Shown in pieces: positions 17,387 to 24,976 of a stretch of 47,994 nucleotides of DNA. Position 1 is the first letter of the stretch. Each line of letters begins with the position of its first letter. The notes under the pieces are model-generated. The model was not told where the DNA came from and searched no databases. It was given only the letters and a program-made list of their open reading frames with translations. Origin of the DNA: CAUJGP01 sp964612425 (GTDB lineage: Bacteria; Bdellovibrionota; Bdellovibrionia; Bdellovibrionales; Bdellovibrionaceae); assembly GCA_964612425.1 (NCBI GenBank), contig CAZTDX010000023.1:1-47994 (forward strand). Direction: 5' to 3'. The translations under genes and the position numbers were made by a program.

Positions 17387-17521
17387 GCACCTAGACCATA
17401 GTCTGCATTGAGGTGTGACACCAAACATAGTTACCCGCCATCAGGACTTTTCTTTCGAATACCGAAGTGATTTTCGTCCACTCATAAAAAACACTAGAGA
17501 CGCACTTTCTGTACCACAAAC

Positions 17522-19279
17522 TCAGCAAAACACCTCTTCTTTTTTCTGTGAATTTCTATTTGTGCATAAAGTGGGTAACACTAAATCGAAAAATTGATCT
17601 TTGGATACAACGGGGACTTTAATGTCCGCCGTCTGATTGTGGATAGATGGTGTATCATAAGCGGAAGTAAAAATAATTGATTGCTTGCAAAGATTAAGTC
17701 GCTCAATAACGTCCAACCCAGTCTCTACTTCACCTTCTAAATAATAATCTGAGAAAAGAAAAAACGAATCTCCTAATTGCCTAGCAACCCAACTTTCTAA
17801 TTCATGAGTTGTTCGAAATGTTTGAAGATTCAATCCGTTAGTAGTTGCCGATGCTAAATTCTCTTTTACAAGGTTTCGGATTGAGTCTTGATCGTCCAAA
17901 ATCAAAAGAGTGCTATCAGAATAAAAGTCCATTGAACTCGGTAAGTATATTTGCTTTGTCGGGATCTTAAGAGTTACCTTTGTGCCGATGCCAAGCTTGG
18001 AGGAAACATCAAAGCGACCACCGATATCCTCAACAAATTTTTTAGCGTAAAATATCCCTAATCCAGTCCCGCCGGTCTTTCCTGACGTGTATCCTTTGGT
18101 TCCAATTCTACTTAATCCCTCTTTTGAAATTCCCTTACCATGATCCCTTATTTCAATTTTACCAAAATGGCCTTCCTGTTTTAGGGTTACCCGAATGAAA
18201 GGGTTAGAGCCCGATGCTTCAACAGAGTTATCAATCAAGTTATGAAGCGAACGCTCAAGGTCAGCCCCATTGAGAGGCATAGATAAAAAGGTTGAATTCA
18301 AATCCACTTCAATTTTAACAGTAGCCCCATACTGATTCTGTTTATACCAGACGGAACTTTTCACAATAGCGGCAAGATCCGCCTCTTTTCGCGTATTTAT
18401 CTCAGTTTGTTGGATGTCTTGAGTTTTCTTGAGCATACTCGATGCAATCTCTGAAACCCTCAATATGGAATTCTGCAAAATTTGTTTTTGTGAGTCACTG
18501 ATGCCGGTAACGACCTTGGTTAACTCGCGAATATTCCGAAGAGAACCTTTAATGTCATGGGCTGTAATTGCCGCCAGCTCCGCAAAGGCTATTTTACTTT
18601 GGTTTGCTATGGCCAAATTGTGGGTCGCCTCGATTTCAGATTTCTTTAAGTTCCACCATTTCAATAGGCCCGGAGCTTCTCTCTCAAGAATTGACGAAGG
18701 TGAATCATTTTGCAAAAGATCTTCAATTGCAAGTTTAATAAGCTCGGCTCTCTTTGTCGCTTCTGACCGCTCAATTTTTTGTAAGGCCCACACAAGATAA
18801 ATAACAACAAGAATCAGCATTGAGGTGAAACCAAGGAATACATGCTTCAAAAAATCAGAGCTTACATCAAAGACCAAGTAAAAATGATTTTCTGAAGGAA
18901 TCTTATAATAGACACGCTGATGGAGAAAGCCCAAGCGTTTTTGGACGATTTGGTCCTTGAATTGACTGTCAGTAATTTCATCGGGGTTGATTGAGAACAG
19001 TTGGCCATATTCAATGCGCCTGCTTAACTGACCATTGTTCAATCGAACCAATGCAACACCTTTAACATAATCAGATGACAATAAGAACCTTTGGGTCTTT
19101 GTGATTGAGGAAAGGAGATTTCCTTCTTGCACCGAAACTGCCTCTGTCTTTGCCCAACTGAGCATTAATTCTTTGCCAATTGAAGCAAGGTAATAATCGC
19201 ATATCCCATAACTTGCCAGAGTTACTGATAACACAACAGCAAGATAAATAAATTGCGTTTTTCGATTGGAAACGGTCAT
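17522..19279 (-). CDS. Hybrid sensor histidine kinase with C-terminal receiver
   Basis: About 585 aa (numbering here counts two extra residues from an upstream TTG). An N-terminal membrane helix (12-30), a periplasmic sensor of about 110 residues and a second helix (149-168) precede the kinase core. His243 in ITAHDIKGSL is the phosphorylation site; the ATP-binding domain has HNLIDNSVEAS (N box), IEIRDHGKGIS (G1) and GGTGLGIFYA (G2). A receiver domain follows (455-575), with Asp464/465, phospho-acceptor Asp513, Thr540 and Lys562 present. ATG 19279 overlaps the YcaO stop as ATGA with AAAGG upstream. It is the last gene of the operon that begins with a sigma54 response regulator, probably its partner. 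The sensor region matches no fold I recognise. Confidence 0.9.
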   Translation of the reverse strand: MTVSNRKTQFIYLAVVLSVTLASYGICDYYLASIGKELMLSWAKTEAVSVQEGNLLSSITKTQRFLLSSDYVKGVALVRLNNGQLSRRIEYGQLFSINPDEITDSQFKDQIVQKRLGFLHQRVYYKIPSENHFYLVFDVSSDFLKHVFLGFTSMLILVVIYLVWALQKIERSEATKRAELIKLAIEDLLQNDSPSSILEREAPGLLKWWNLKKSEIEATHNLAIANQSKIAFAELAAITAHDIKGSLRNIRELTKVVTGISDSQKQILQNSILRVSEIASSMLKKTQDIQQTEINTRKEADLAAIVKSSVWYKQNQYGATVKIEVDLNSTFLSMPLNGADLERSLHNLIDNSVEASGSNPFIRVTLKQEGHFGKIEIRDHGKGISKEGLSRIGTKGYTSGKTGGTGLGIFYAKKFVEDIGGRFDVSSKLGIGTKVTLKIPTKQIYLPSSMDFYSDSTLLILDDQDSIRNLVKENLASATTNGLNLQTFRTTHELESWVARQLGDSFFLFSDYYLEGEVETGLDVIERLNLCKQSIIFTSAYDTPSIHNQTADIKVPVVSKDQFFDLVLPTLCTNRNSQKKEEVFC

Positions 19280-20196
19280 AGGCAAAGCCTTTCGAGTTCA
19301 CCGCCTACAAATGGCGGCTGACCAACGAAATAGCATCTATAAACAATAAAATCGCTGAATTTGGTTGGGACAGTTTCATCAATAAGTAATTCAGGCAGGA
19401 GAATTTTTTTGTTACCACGCCGATTTAGGCGCATCCACACTAACTGGTCACCCTTACCATTTCCGAAAAGCAAAAGCCTCTTTTCATAAAATGACATCGA
19501 CGCCGCTAATGGTTGGCTTGTTGTCCGCTGAATAGCAAGAGCATGACGAGAAAGTTCATCAAGGGCACGAAAGAAAGTATTCTTAAAATTCTCATTGAGG
19601 CCACAGGCACCGCCAGAGACAAACCCTCTGCCATTAAGTCCACCAACCAAAACAATAACTTGCCGACCAAAATCATTGGTCATTTTAGGCAGGACCACTT
19701 GAAGTTGCTGAATGTTCATTGAACTCAAAGCTGTTGAAACGAATTTCCTATGTTCATCTGAAAATTCAAAGGTATTCCAGGGCCTGATTTCGAAATCTAT
19801 GTCGTCATTATCCCACCATGTAGCCCAAACGAACCGCTCTATTGCCTCATTAAGTGCGAAATCCCTGACGTTAAGTACTCCCATCAATGCTTTTGGAAGT
19901 GCAGCAAAGCCATCTGATCTTTCAGTGGCGCATGAGGAAACTCTTTGGCTTGCGCCATCAAGAAATGCGTATCTTTCGGCTCTTTCTGATAATGCCTTTA
20001 GTAAAGCTGTATCTTTATCAAAACTCATTCCAGTAAAAACCTTTTCGCTCATAATTGATGAATCAGGATTTGATTCATCAGAGACCACACACCAAAAACG
20101 TCCATTCATATTTGTAAAATCAATCCTTAAAGGAAGTTGCTCCTTCACTTTTAATGCGGTCAGTATTTCTGAAAGCATGGATTGCTTCGGGGTCAT
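19276..20196 (-). CDS. Stand-alone YcaO-family protein
   Basis: A 306-aa protein with YcaO hallmarks. KALSERAERYAF (68-78) supplies the SxxExxER nucleotide/Mg-binding motif, ATERSDGFAALP (90-101) the conserved substrate-side loop, and ALNEAIERFVWATWW (114-128) the second E-x-x-E-R element. LDELSRHAL follows later. YcaO enzymes use ATP to phosphorylate peptide backbones, giving azol(in)es, thioamides or amidines. No E1-like/TfuA partner, dehydrogenase or PxPxP C-terminus is seen. The start overlaps the upstream gene as ATGA and the stop overlaps the kinase gene, so it is embedded in a regulatory operon. It may modify the 117-aa exported product or another protein, but the substrate is unknown. 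It is shorter than E. coli YcaO and may be a divergent branch. Confidence 0.75.
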   Translation of the reverse strand: MTPKQSMLSEILTALKVKEQLPLRIDFTNMNGRFWCVVSDESNPDSSIMSEKVFTGMSFDKDTALLKALSERAERYAFLDGASQRVSSCATERSDGFAALPKALMGVLNVRDFALNEAIERFVWATWWDNDDIDFEIRPWNTFEFSDEHRKFVSTALSSMNIQQLQVVLPKMTNDFGRQVIVLVGGLNGRGFVSGGACGLNENFKNTFFRALDELSRHALAIQRTTSQPLAASMSFYEKRLLLFGNGKGDQLVWMRLNRRGNKKILLPELLIDETVPTKFSDFIVYRCYFVGQPPFVGGELERLCL

Positions 20197-21773
20197 TTAC
20201 TGATCCTGAAAACCTGCCAGGGTGCAGGCGAAGTAATGGAAATTGGTAATTCTGCGATCAGGTTTTCATCCGTTGCCGCATAAAAACGCCGAACATGGGT
20301 AAAAACATTAAAGAGAGCTTCGTCATGCAAGTATTGATTTAGAGCCCTAAAGGCATCAGACTTGCTGTCTTCATTCGCCTTAAGATTTCGGATTAATTTC
20401 TGCAATTTTTCATCTTGCGCGACAAACTGAAGAATTTTGTGCATATTTGGTGTCAATAGCATCTGAATGTCACCCGCAGGATCTAAAGCCCAAAACCCCG
20501 TACTTGCGCCAATGACTGCTATCTCACCATTGATAAAAGCCTCAACCTCTTGCTTGCGAGTCTCTAAGACTTTAGCCTCCGTTTTCGGAATCTTTAATTG
20601 ATCAAAAATATTCTCCATTACCTTGCCATAGATGGAATCCTTGTCATCTTTTGTGATACCCCACGGTAGTCCGCTCTTCACAAACTTTTCGCGACACGAG
20701 TCTGTGTCGGTTTCGGATAAAATATTGAATGCCTTTATTTTTAAAGCCGCATCCTTCATATAACCGGGTAGGACGTCCGTAAAAACGCTGGATTCAATAT
20801 TTCCATTGCTCCCCATAATTGTTTTGTAGGCCTCCCGGTAAGCTTGGGCAAAAAATTGACGACACCGCTTATCATCGAAAGGCGGTACATTCGGATTGAT
20901 TAAATTCAACCCGATTCGTGCTGACGGAGTAAACGTGGATTGAAAAAATTGATTCAGGTTCTGGTTTTGTTCAGGCGAAAGCTTAATTTCATTCCCTTGA
21001 ATAATAGTTTGCTCCAATGACATCGGTTTACCGTTAAAAATCTCTGAAAGCGGTTGATATTTGAAAATAATTTTATTGGGAATGGACGAGCCATAAACGT
21101 CGGCGCTTCGTAACGAAAAATGAATTTCAGAATCCCTTTTCTCTGTGATTTCGTAACGACCACTACCGGGAATTCTATCGCAGGTGACTTTGTTCGTTTT
21201 TAGGTCAACACACCTCCTTGGGATTATGGAAAATATCTCAAGGCAGAAACGAAAAAGTGGATGATCAATATTTTTGCTGAATCTTATCTCAATGGTCTGA
21301 CCCGAAACTGTAAGGCCGCTGGGCAGGCTCTCAAGAGCATTGGTTTTTTGAGACCAATCCGCAACACCAACAATATTTTCAATCACCGGAAAATGAGGGC
21401 GAGTGTAGGCCATTCGAGCCACGGCAAACGCGATATCCATCGGTTCAATATCTGAACCATCAGTGAATTTAAGACCAGACTTGACCGTCCACCTGACTGT
21501 ACTGGAACCCGAATCATACGTAAACGATTCCAGCACCGGGCTTATCAGAGCGCCTTCTGAATCAATCTCAATGGGAGTGGCATATATCATTCGAGCCACT
21601 GGCAAATTTTGTGTTCCATCGGCATCCAACGGATCGAGAGACGTGGGCTCCGATGATTCGGTAATCACATACATGTAGGGCTGAACTGAATCTTTGTTGG
21701 CTACGCCAATCATTGTGGCAACTCCTATTAAACTTAAAAATGAAATAACCATAAACCGTTTCAATTGTTTCAC
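20193..21773 (-). CDS. Family-5 (oligopeptide-type) solute-binding protein
   Basis: About 526 aa. It starts with a signal or anchor helix (KQLKRFMVISFLSLIGVATMIG) and continues with the SBP_bac_5 pattern: ESSEPTSLDPLDADGTQNLPVARMIYATPIE, then WTVKSGLKFTDGSDIEPMDIAFAVARM. Such periplasmic proteins bind peptides or nickel for ABC importers. No permease or ATPase gene is nearby, so uptake is doubtful; a ligand-sensing role for the neighbouring membrane kinase is an attractive alternative. I prefer the GTG at 21773, six bases after the upstream stop, because it gives a standard signal peptide. An ATG at 21824 would overlap the 117-aa gene by 46 bases. No lipobox Cys is present, so it may stay membrane-anchored. 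Confidence 0.8.
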   Translation of the reverse strand: MKQLKRFMVISFLSLIGVATMIGVANKDSVQPYMYVITESSEPTSLDPLDADGTQNLPVARMIYATPIEIDSEGALISPVLESFTYDSGSSTVRWTVKSGLKFTDGSDIEPMDIAFAVARMAYTRPHFPVIENIVGVADWSQKTNALESLPSGLTVSGQTIEIRFSKNIDHPLFRFCLEIFSIIPRRCVDLKTNKVTCDRIPGSGRYEITEKRDSEIHFSLRSADVYGSSIPNKIIFKYQPLSEIFNGKPMSLEQTIIQGNEIKLSPEQNQNLNQFFQSTFTPSARIGLNLINPNVPPFDDKRCRQFFAQAYREAYKTIMGSNGNIESSVFTDVLPGYMKDAALKIKAFNILSETDTDSCREKFVKSGLPWGITKDDKDSIYGKVMENIFDQLKIPKTEAKVLETRKQEVEAFINGEIAVIGASTGFWALDPAGDIQMLLTPNMHKILQFVAQDEKLQKLIRNLKANEDSKSDAFRALNQYLHDEALFNVFTHVRRFYAATDENLIAELPISITSPAPWQVFRISK

Positions 21774-21778
21774 CGTTT

Positions 21779-22132
21779 TTACTTTGAAATCATGATGTCT
21801 TGAGTTCCCAAAGTCATCTGACATGGACTTTTTTGTTCAACCTGCACGTCATCGCCGACAATTGATTTAATGAAGTTGAGGTAATCAGTTAACTGTTGGT
21901 TTTCCGGGTGAGCCAATAATTCGTCAATCTTGGTAGTATTGATTTCGTAAACATTGAGAGTCGGAGTTTTAGCCATAATCTCCGCAGCCAATAGTTTTTC
22001 TACAAGCTCAGGCGTAATGCATGATTTTTCCAATTGCTCTATGCTAACAGTTTTATTTTCTGCAATCGCTTTTGTGCCGAAACCCATCAACAGGGCCATT
22101 AATGCGGTAGTGGTTTTAGTAGCTTTGCTCAT
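21779..22132 (-). CDS. Exported 117-aa protein, possible YcaO substrate
   Basis: No family recognised. Residues 1-26 form a Sec signal peptide (KATKTTTALMALLMGFGTKAIA-E). The mature part is acidic and helical, contains two Cys residues (SCITPEL and SPCQMT) that could form a disulfide, and ends with TLGTQDIMISK. ATG 22132 has AAAGGGGGAAGG upstream and overlaps the regulator gene by 17 bases. It sits between a sigma54 activator and a peptide-binding protein, two genes away from YcaO. It could be a modified peptide precursor, a secreted signal, or an accessory subunit of the binding protein. A signal peptide is unusual for a YcaO precursor, since cytoplasmic modification would have to precede Sec export. 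Confidence 0.6.
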   Translation of the reverse strand: MSKATKTTTALMALLMGFGTKAIAENKTVSIEQLEKSCITPELVEKLLAAEIMAKTPTLNVYEINTTKIDELLAHPENQQLTDYLNFIKSIVGDDVQVEQKSPCQMTLGTQDIMISK

Positions 22133-23525
22133 AGCCTTCCCCCTTTGTTTTTGTTAAGTGGTCATTTAAAATAGTGATTCGCGTGTGAATTGAAGACGGT
22201 GCCGATTTAAAAATCGACCGGCATGCCTCTCGAAGTGATCCGGCCACCCTAATGTTTTGCTGGATGTATTCATGCTCCATCTCCCAAAGCTTTTTTTGAA
22301 AGTCGCGATGCGACGGTATATTACTATTGTCAACATAGTTGACGGCTTCGAGTATCTTTGTGCTCAGATGAGGCGGCTCAATTTTTTTAATGCCTAATGC
22401 CACCAACTTTTGAATTTCGTTTTCAAGTTCTCTTACATTGCCGCGCCATTGATATGCTTCAAGCAAACGCACCGTCTTCATTAAAAATTCCACGCCTGTT
22501 CCATTATGTATTTTAAGAAAGTGCAAAATGAGCGGCTGAACATCCTCAGGGCGGTCCCTAAGCGGCGGAACACTGATGGGCAAAACATGAAGACGGTAGA
22601 ATAGGTCCTCACGAAAGCGCCCTTGTTCAATAGCGCCTTCAAGGTCCACGTGGGTTGCAGATATAAATCTAACATCGAAGGGAATTTCTTTTGTGCTCCC
22701 AACCGGAGTCAGGCGTTTTTCCTGAATTACCCGCAAAAGTTTTACTTGGATCTCAGGCTTGAGGTCTCCAATTTCATCAAGAAATAACGTGCCCCCTTGG
22801 GCGGATAAGATCTTTCCTGAATTTGATTGGATCGCGCCTGTAAAGGCCCCCTTGACGTGTCCAAAAAGTTCGCTCTCTACCAAATTGTCGCTGATGGCAT
22901 TTACATTGATCGGAACAAAGGGTTTGTTTTTTCGTGGCGAATGAGCGTGGATGGCCCGTGCTACCAACTCCTTACCTGTCCCTGATTCGCCTTGAATAAA
23001 CACGTTACAATCAACCTTGGCCGCTCGTTTAATCATCTGGACAACTTCAACAAGTTTTGAAGAGCGACCAGTAAATCCGACGGATGAAATTATGCGATCG
23101 TTTTTTTCAAAATCTGCTCCCGATGAATCAGCCAACAATGCATCTTCTTGTTCGGCGCGTTTTTGACAAAGGCCCCTAACAATACTGCGGATGACTTCGC
23201 CATCCTCGTCCTTATCAATGAAAGTCCGCACTCCCGTGGCAATGCACTTTTTAAGAACTTCGCGGCTTTGATCCGCCGAAAGCAAGGCAATCATGAGCAG
23301 TGGGTTAATCGCTAGCATTTCTTTCGCAGTGGTGAGACCGTCCTTTGGCATTCGGTAATCCAATACGGCAACGGCAAATTCTTTGGGCTTTGATTTAACG
23401 GCATTTATCGCACGTTCTGGATCTGTTTCAGTGATGATTTCAAAATCTGATTCCGCCGATAACACCATCTTGGAAACCTCCAAATCATTTGGATCGTTAT
23501 CGACAAGCAGAATTTTAAACGGCAT
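22116..23525 (-). CDS. NtrC-family sigma54-dependent response regulator
   Basis: A 469-aa protein with three domains. The receiver (1-120) has Asp9 and Asp11, phospho-acceptor Asp56 in AVLDYRMP, and a KD motif near 105. The AAA+ domain (about 150-390) has GESGTGKE (179-186), the sigma54-contacting GAFTGA loop (226-231) and Walker B TLFLDE (246-251). The C-terminal 70 residues are a Fis-like HTH, somewhat divergent (LREACRSIFKSAPSSIHTRI). It remodels sigma54 polymerase to open -24/-12 promoters. ATG 23525 is preceded by AAGGGGG, and a sigma54 promoter lies about 22 bases further up, so autoactivation is likely. The hybrid kinase at the far end of the operon is its probable partner. Confidence 0.93.
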   Translation of the reverse strand: MPFKILLVDNDPNDLEVSKMVLSAESDFEIITETDPERAINAVKSKPKEFAVAVLDYRMPKDGLTTAKEMLAINPLLMIALLSADQSREVLKKCIATGVRTFIDKDEDGEVIRSIVRGLCQKRAEQEDALLADSSGADFEKNDRIISSVGFTGRSSKLVEVVQMIKRAAKVDCNVFIQGESGTGKELVARAIHAHSPRKNKPFVPINVNAISDNLVESELFGHVKGAFTGAIQSNSGKILSAQGGTLFLDEIGDLKPEIQVKLLRVIQEKRLTPVGSTKEIPFDVRFISATHVDLEGAIEQGRFREDLFYRLHVLPISVPPLRDRPEDVQPLILHFLKIHNGTGVEFLMKTVRLLEAYQWRGNVRELENEIQKLVALGIKKIEPPHLSTKILEAVNYVDNSNIPSHRDFQKKLWEMEHEYIQQNIRVAGSLREACRSIFKSAPSSIHTRITILNDHLTKTKGEGYEQSY

Positions 23526-23557
23526 TAGTACCCCCTTGTAATCTCATCCAGGTCATG

Positions 23558-23574
23558 AGCAAACGGTGGGCCAA
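23558..23574 (-). promoter_or_regulatory. Sigma54 (-24/-12) promoter of the regulator/YcaO operon
   Basis: Read on the minus strand, TTGGCCCACCGTTTGCT matches TTGGCACG-N4-TTGCW at 11 of 13 fixed positions, with the required GG-N10-GC spacing. The predicted start site near 23547 gives a leader of about 22 bases with an AAGGGGG ribosome site before ATG 23525. The first gene encodes a sigma54 activator, so this site has its own expected regulator. Confidence 0.75.
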
Positions 23575-23626
23575 GGTGGAAATGACATCGAAGAATCTGT
23601 AACCCTTCGAAATTACGTCACCTTGG
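23571..23626. repeat. Long inverted repeat at the sigma54 promoter (possible enhancer)
   Basis: CCAAGGTG at 23571-23578 pairs exactly with CACCTTGG at 23619-23626. Inside, ATCGAAG and CCTTCGA form a second partly symmetric pair, giving a nested imperfect palindrome of 56 bases. One arm overlaps the -24 element. It may bind dimers of the response regulator, or block the promoter in the unphosphorylated state. Confidence 0.55.
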
Positions 23627-24105
23627 TATCATGCCTTTTATTTGGGCACAACCAATTGTACGTAATCGCGAACACTAAGAACAATGGCAAGTCAGTGAAA
23701 ATTTCATAAGCGGTTGTATTTTCATAGCTTTACTGCGAATCCACTTTGTTCGAGACCAAGGACAATTTTGAAATAAGTACAAATACTAATTGCCCGCCTT
23801 CCAAAGGCTCCCCAACACATGTGTTCGTCTGTGGGTCCCTCTTCATCAGCGGGCCCAATAAATGGCTTGCAGGTTACCCCCAATTAATCGCAAAATAATA
23901 GATACCGAGTGAGGGGAAAGATCCATTCCGAATAGATCAAAATTGGCTTTATTCATTCATTCGGCGATCAGAAATACAGCATGTAGTCTTGGTAGGAAGT
24001 ATCGAAGGACCCGAATAAACAATATAAATGCAATTTGGCTAAGCTACCCAAGATGACTGAGTTCTGACTCGATATAGGGGGCGGAACCATGGATGGGAGG
24101 ACTGT
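23627..24105. other. Intergenic region with possible coding remnant
   Basis: About 480 bases between divergent operons. On the minus strand a 36-codon frame (23956-23846, MNKANFDLFGMDLS...) is followed in another frame by about 45 codons of protein-like sequence (GPTDEHMCWGAFGRR...), which could be a frameshifted gene remnant. Both pieces are too short to trust. No promoter for the rightward operon at 24106 is obvious. Confidence 0.3.
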
Positions 24106-24633
24106 TTGACGATACTTTGGATTTTAATTACGGCGGTGTTAATCGCGGCAATATATAGAGCAAACAAATCGCGGAAGAATAAAAATTTCTCAGAAATTTG
24201 GATCGATTCGGTTCTTATCGCTATTTTGGCAAACCTTTTATTTTTGCTCGTTGGTTACCTCTATCGCGAGGAGATTTACAACCAATTTCAAGGCTCGCGA
24301 TTAACTTTGTCTCAGACCAAATGCACGCCGCTCGACAATGGAAGAAAGTATCTTTACGACTGTCAAATCGATTTAAAGAATGACAGAGAGAAAGAGCTTT
24401 CGGACTACAAATTTGTTCTTTCTAGCAGTGCTCAATATTCAAATTTTAATTTTGATTCGTGTACCCCAATGGATATTGTCCCCACAGATGTGGGATTGAT
24501 CTCCGTTGAAACCAAAGCCGTCGGCCTTTCAGATTGTAAGTATAAAATTTCACTAGGCAGCTACAAGAATATGAAAATTCGCCTCAAAATAAATGGAGAC
24601 CAAAATGAACCAGATCCAGAAATTCTTCAGTAG
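24106..24633 (+). CDS. Membrane protein of unknown function (175 aa)
   Basis: The protein has two N-terminal transmembrane helices (about 1-19 and 30-48, LIAILANLLFLLVGYLY), then an extracytoplasmic domain of about 125 residues with four Cys (KCTPLD, YDCQID, DSCTPMD, SDCKYK), which could form two disulfides in the periplasm. It begins with TTG at 24106, supported by GGGAGG five bases upstream; the ATG at 24089 leads only to a short dead frame. It is the first of three closely spaced genes and overlaps the next by nearly 30 bases. No family recognised. Confidence 0.65.
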   Translation: MTILWILITAVLIAAIYRANKSRKNKNFSEIWIDSVLIAILANLLFLLVGYLYREEIYNQFQGSRLTLSQTKCTPLDNGRKYLYDCQIDLKNDREKELSDYKFVLSSSAQYSNFNFDSCTPMDIVPTDVGLISVETKAVGLSDCKYKISLGSYKNMKIRLKINGDQNEPDPEILQ

Positions 24634-24976
24634 AGTCGTACTTACTTCAATCACTCTCCCTATGGCGGCCTATGCCCAACAAACGATGGAGTACCGTCAG
24701 ACTGCCGATTTGCGGGTTAAAAAGGAGAGGATGTCAGCGATATTTGGCTGCGCGAATGCCAAAGATAAGTATTGCGCGGCCATTCAGGAAGCTCCAACAG
24801 AGGATGCCTTTTGGATGGCTACATCGGCCAAAAAACAAAGCGACGACAAGCGGACAACTGAACGGATTAGCGTTCTAGAGTGTTGTCTGGGCGTGGACAC
24901 AAACAATTCGTGCGATAGCCTCACCCCTAGGGCCAAAAAGGATTTGGATGACTGCAAAAAAAAGGTCAAACAGTGA
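24605..24976 (+). CDS. Small exported Cys-containing protein (123 aa)
   Basis: A signal peptide (NQIQKFFSRVVLTSITLPMAAYA-QQ) precedes a mature protein of about 100 residues with six Cys (GCANAKDKYC, ECCLGVD, SCDS, DCKKK), rich in Lys and Asp. It is probably periplasmic or secreted and disulfide-bonded. ATG 24605 is chosen because GGAG lies five bases upstream; a second ATG at 24593 would add four residues. It overlaps the preceding membrane protein gene and its own stop overlaps the next start (GTGA). No family recognised. The shared Cys pattern with its neighbour suggests that the two proteins work together outside the cytoplasm. Confidence 0.6.
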   Translation: MNQIQKFFSRVVLTSITLPMAAYAQQTMEYRQTADLRVKKERMSAIFGCANAKDKYCAAIQEAPTEDAFWMATSAKKQSDDKRTTERISVLECCLGVDTNNSCDSLTPRAKKDLDDCKKKVKQ

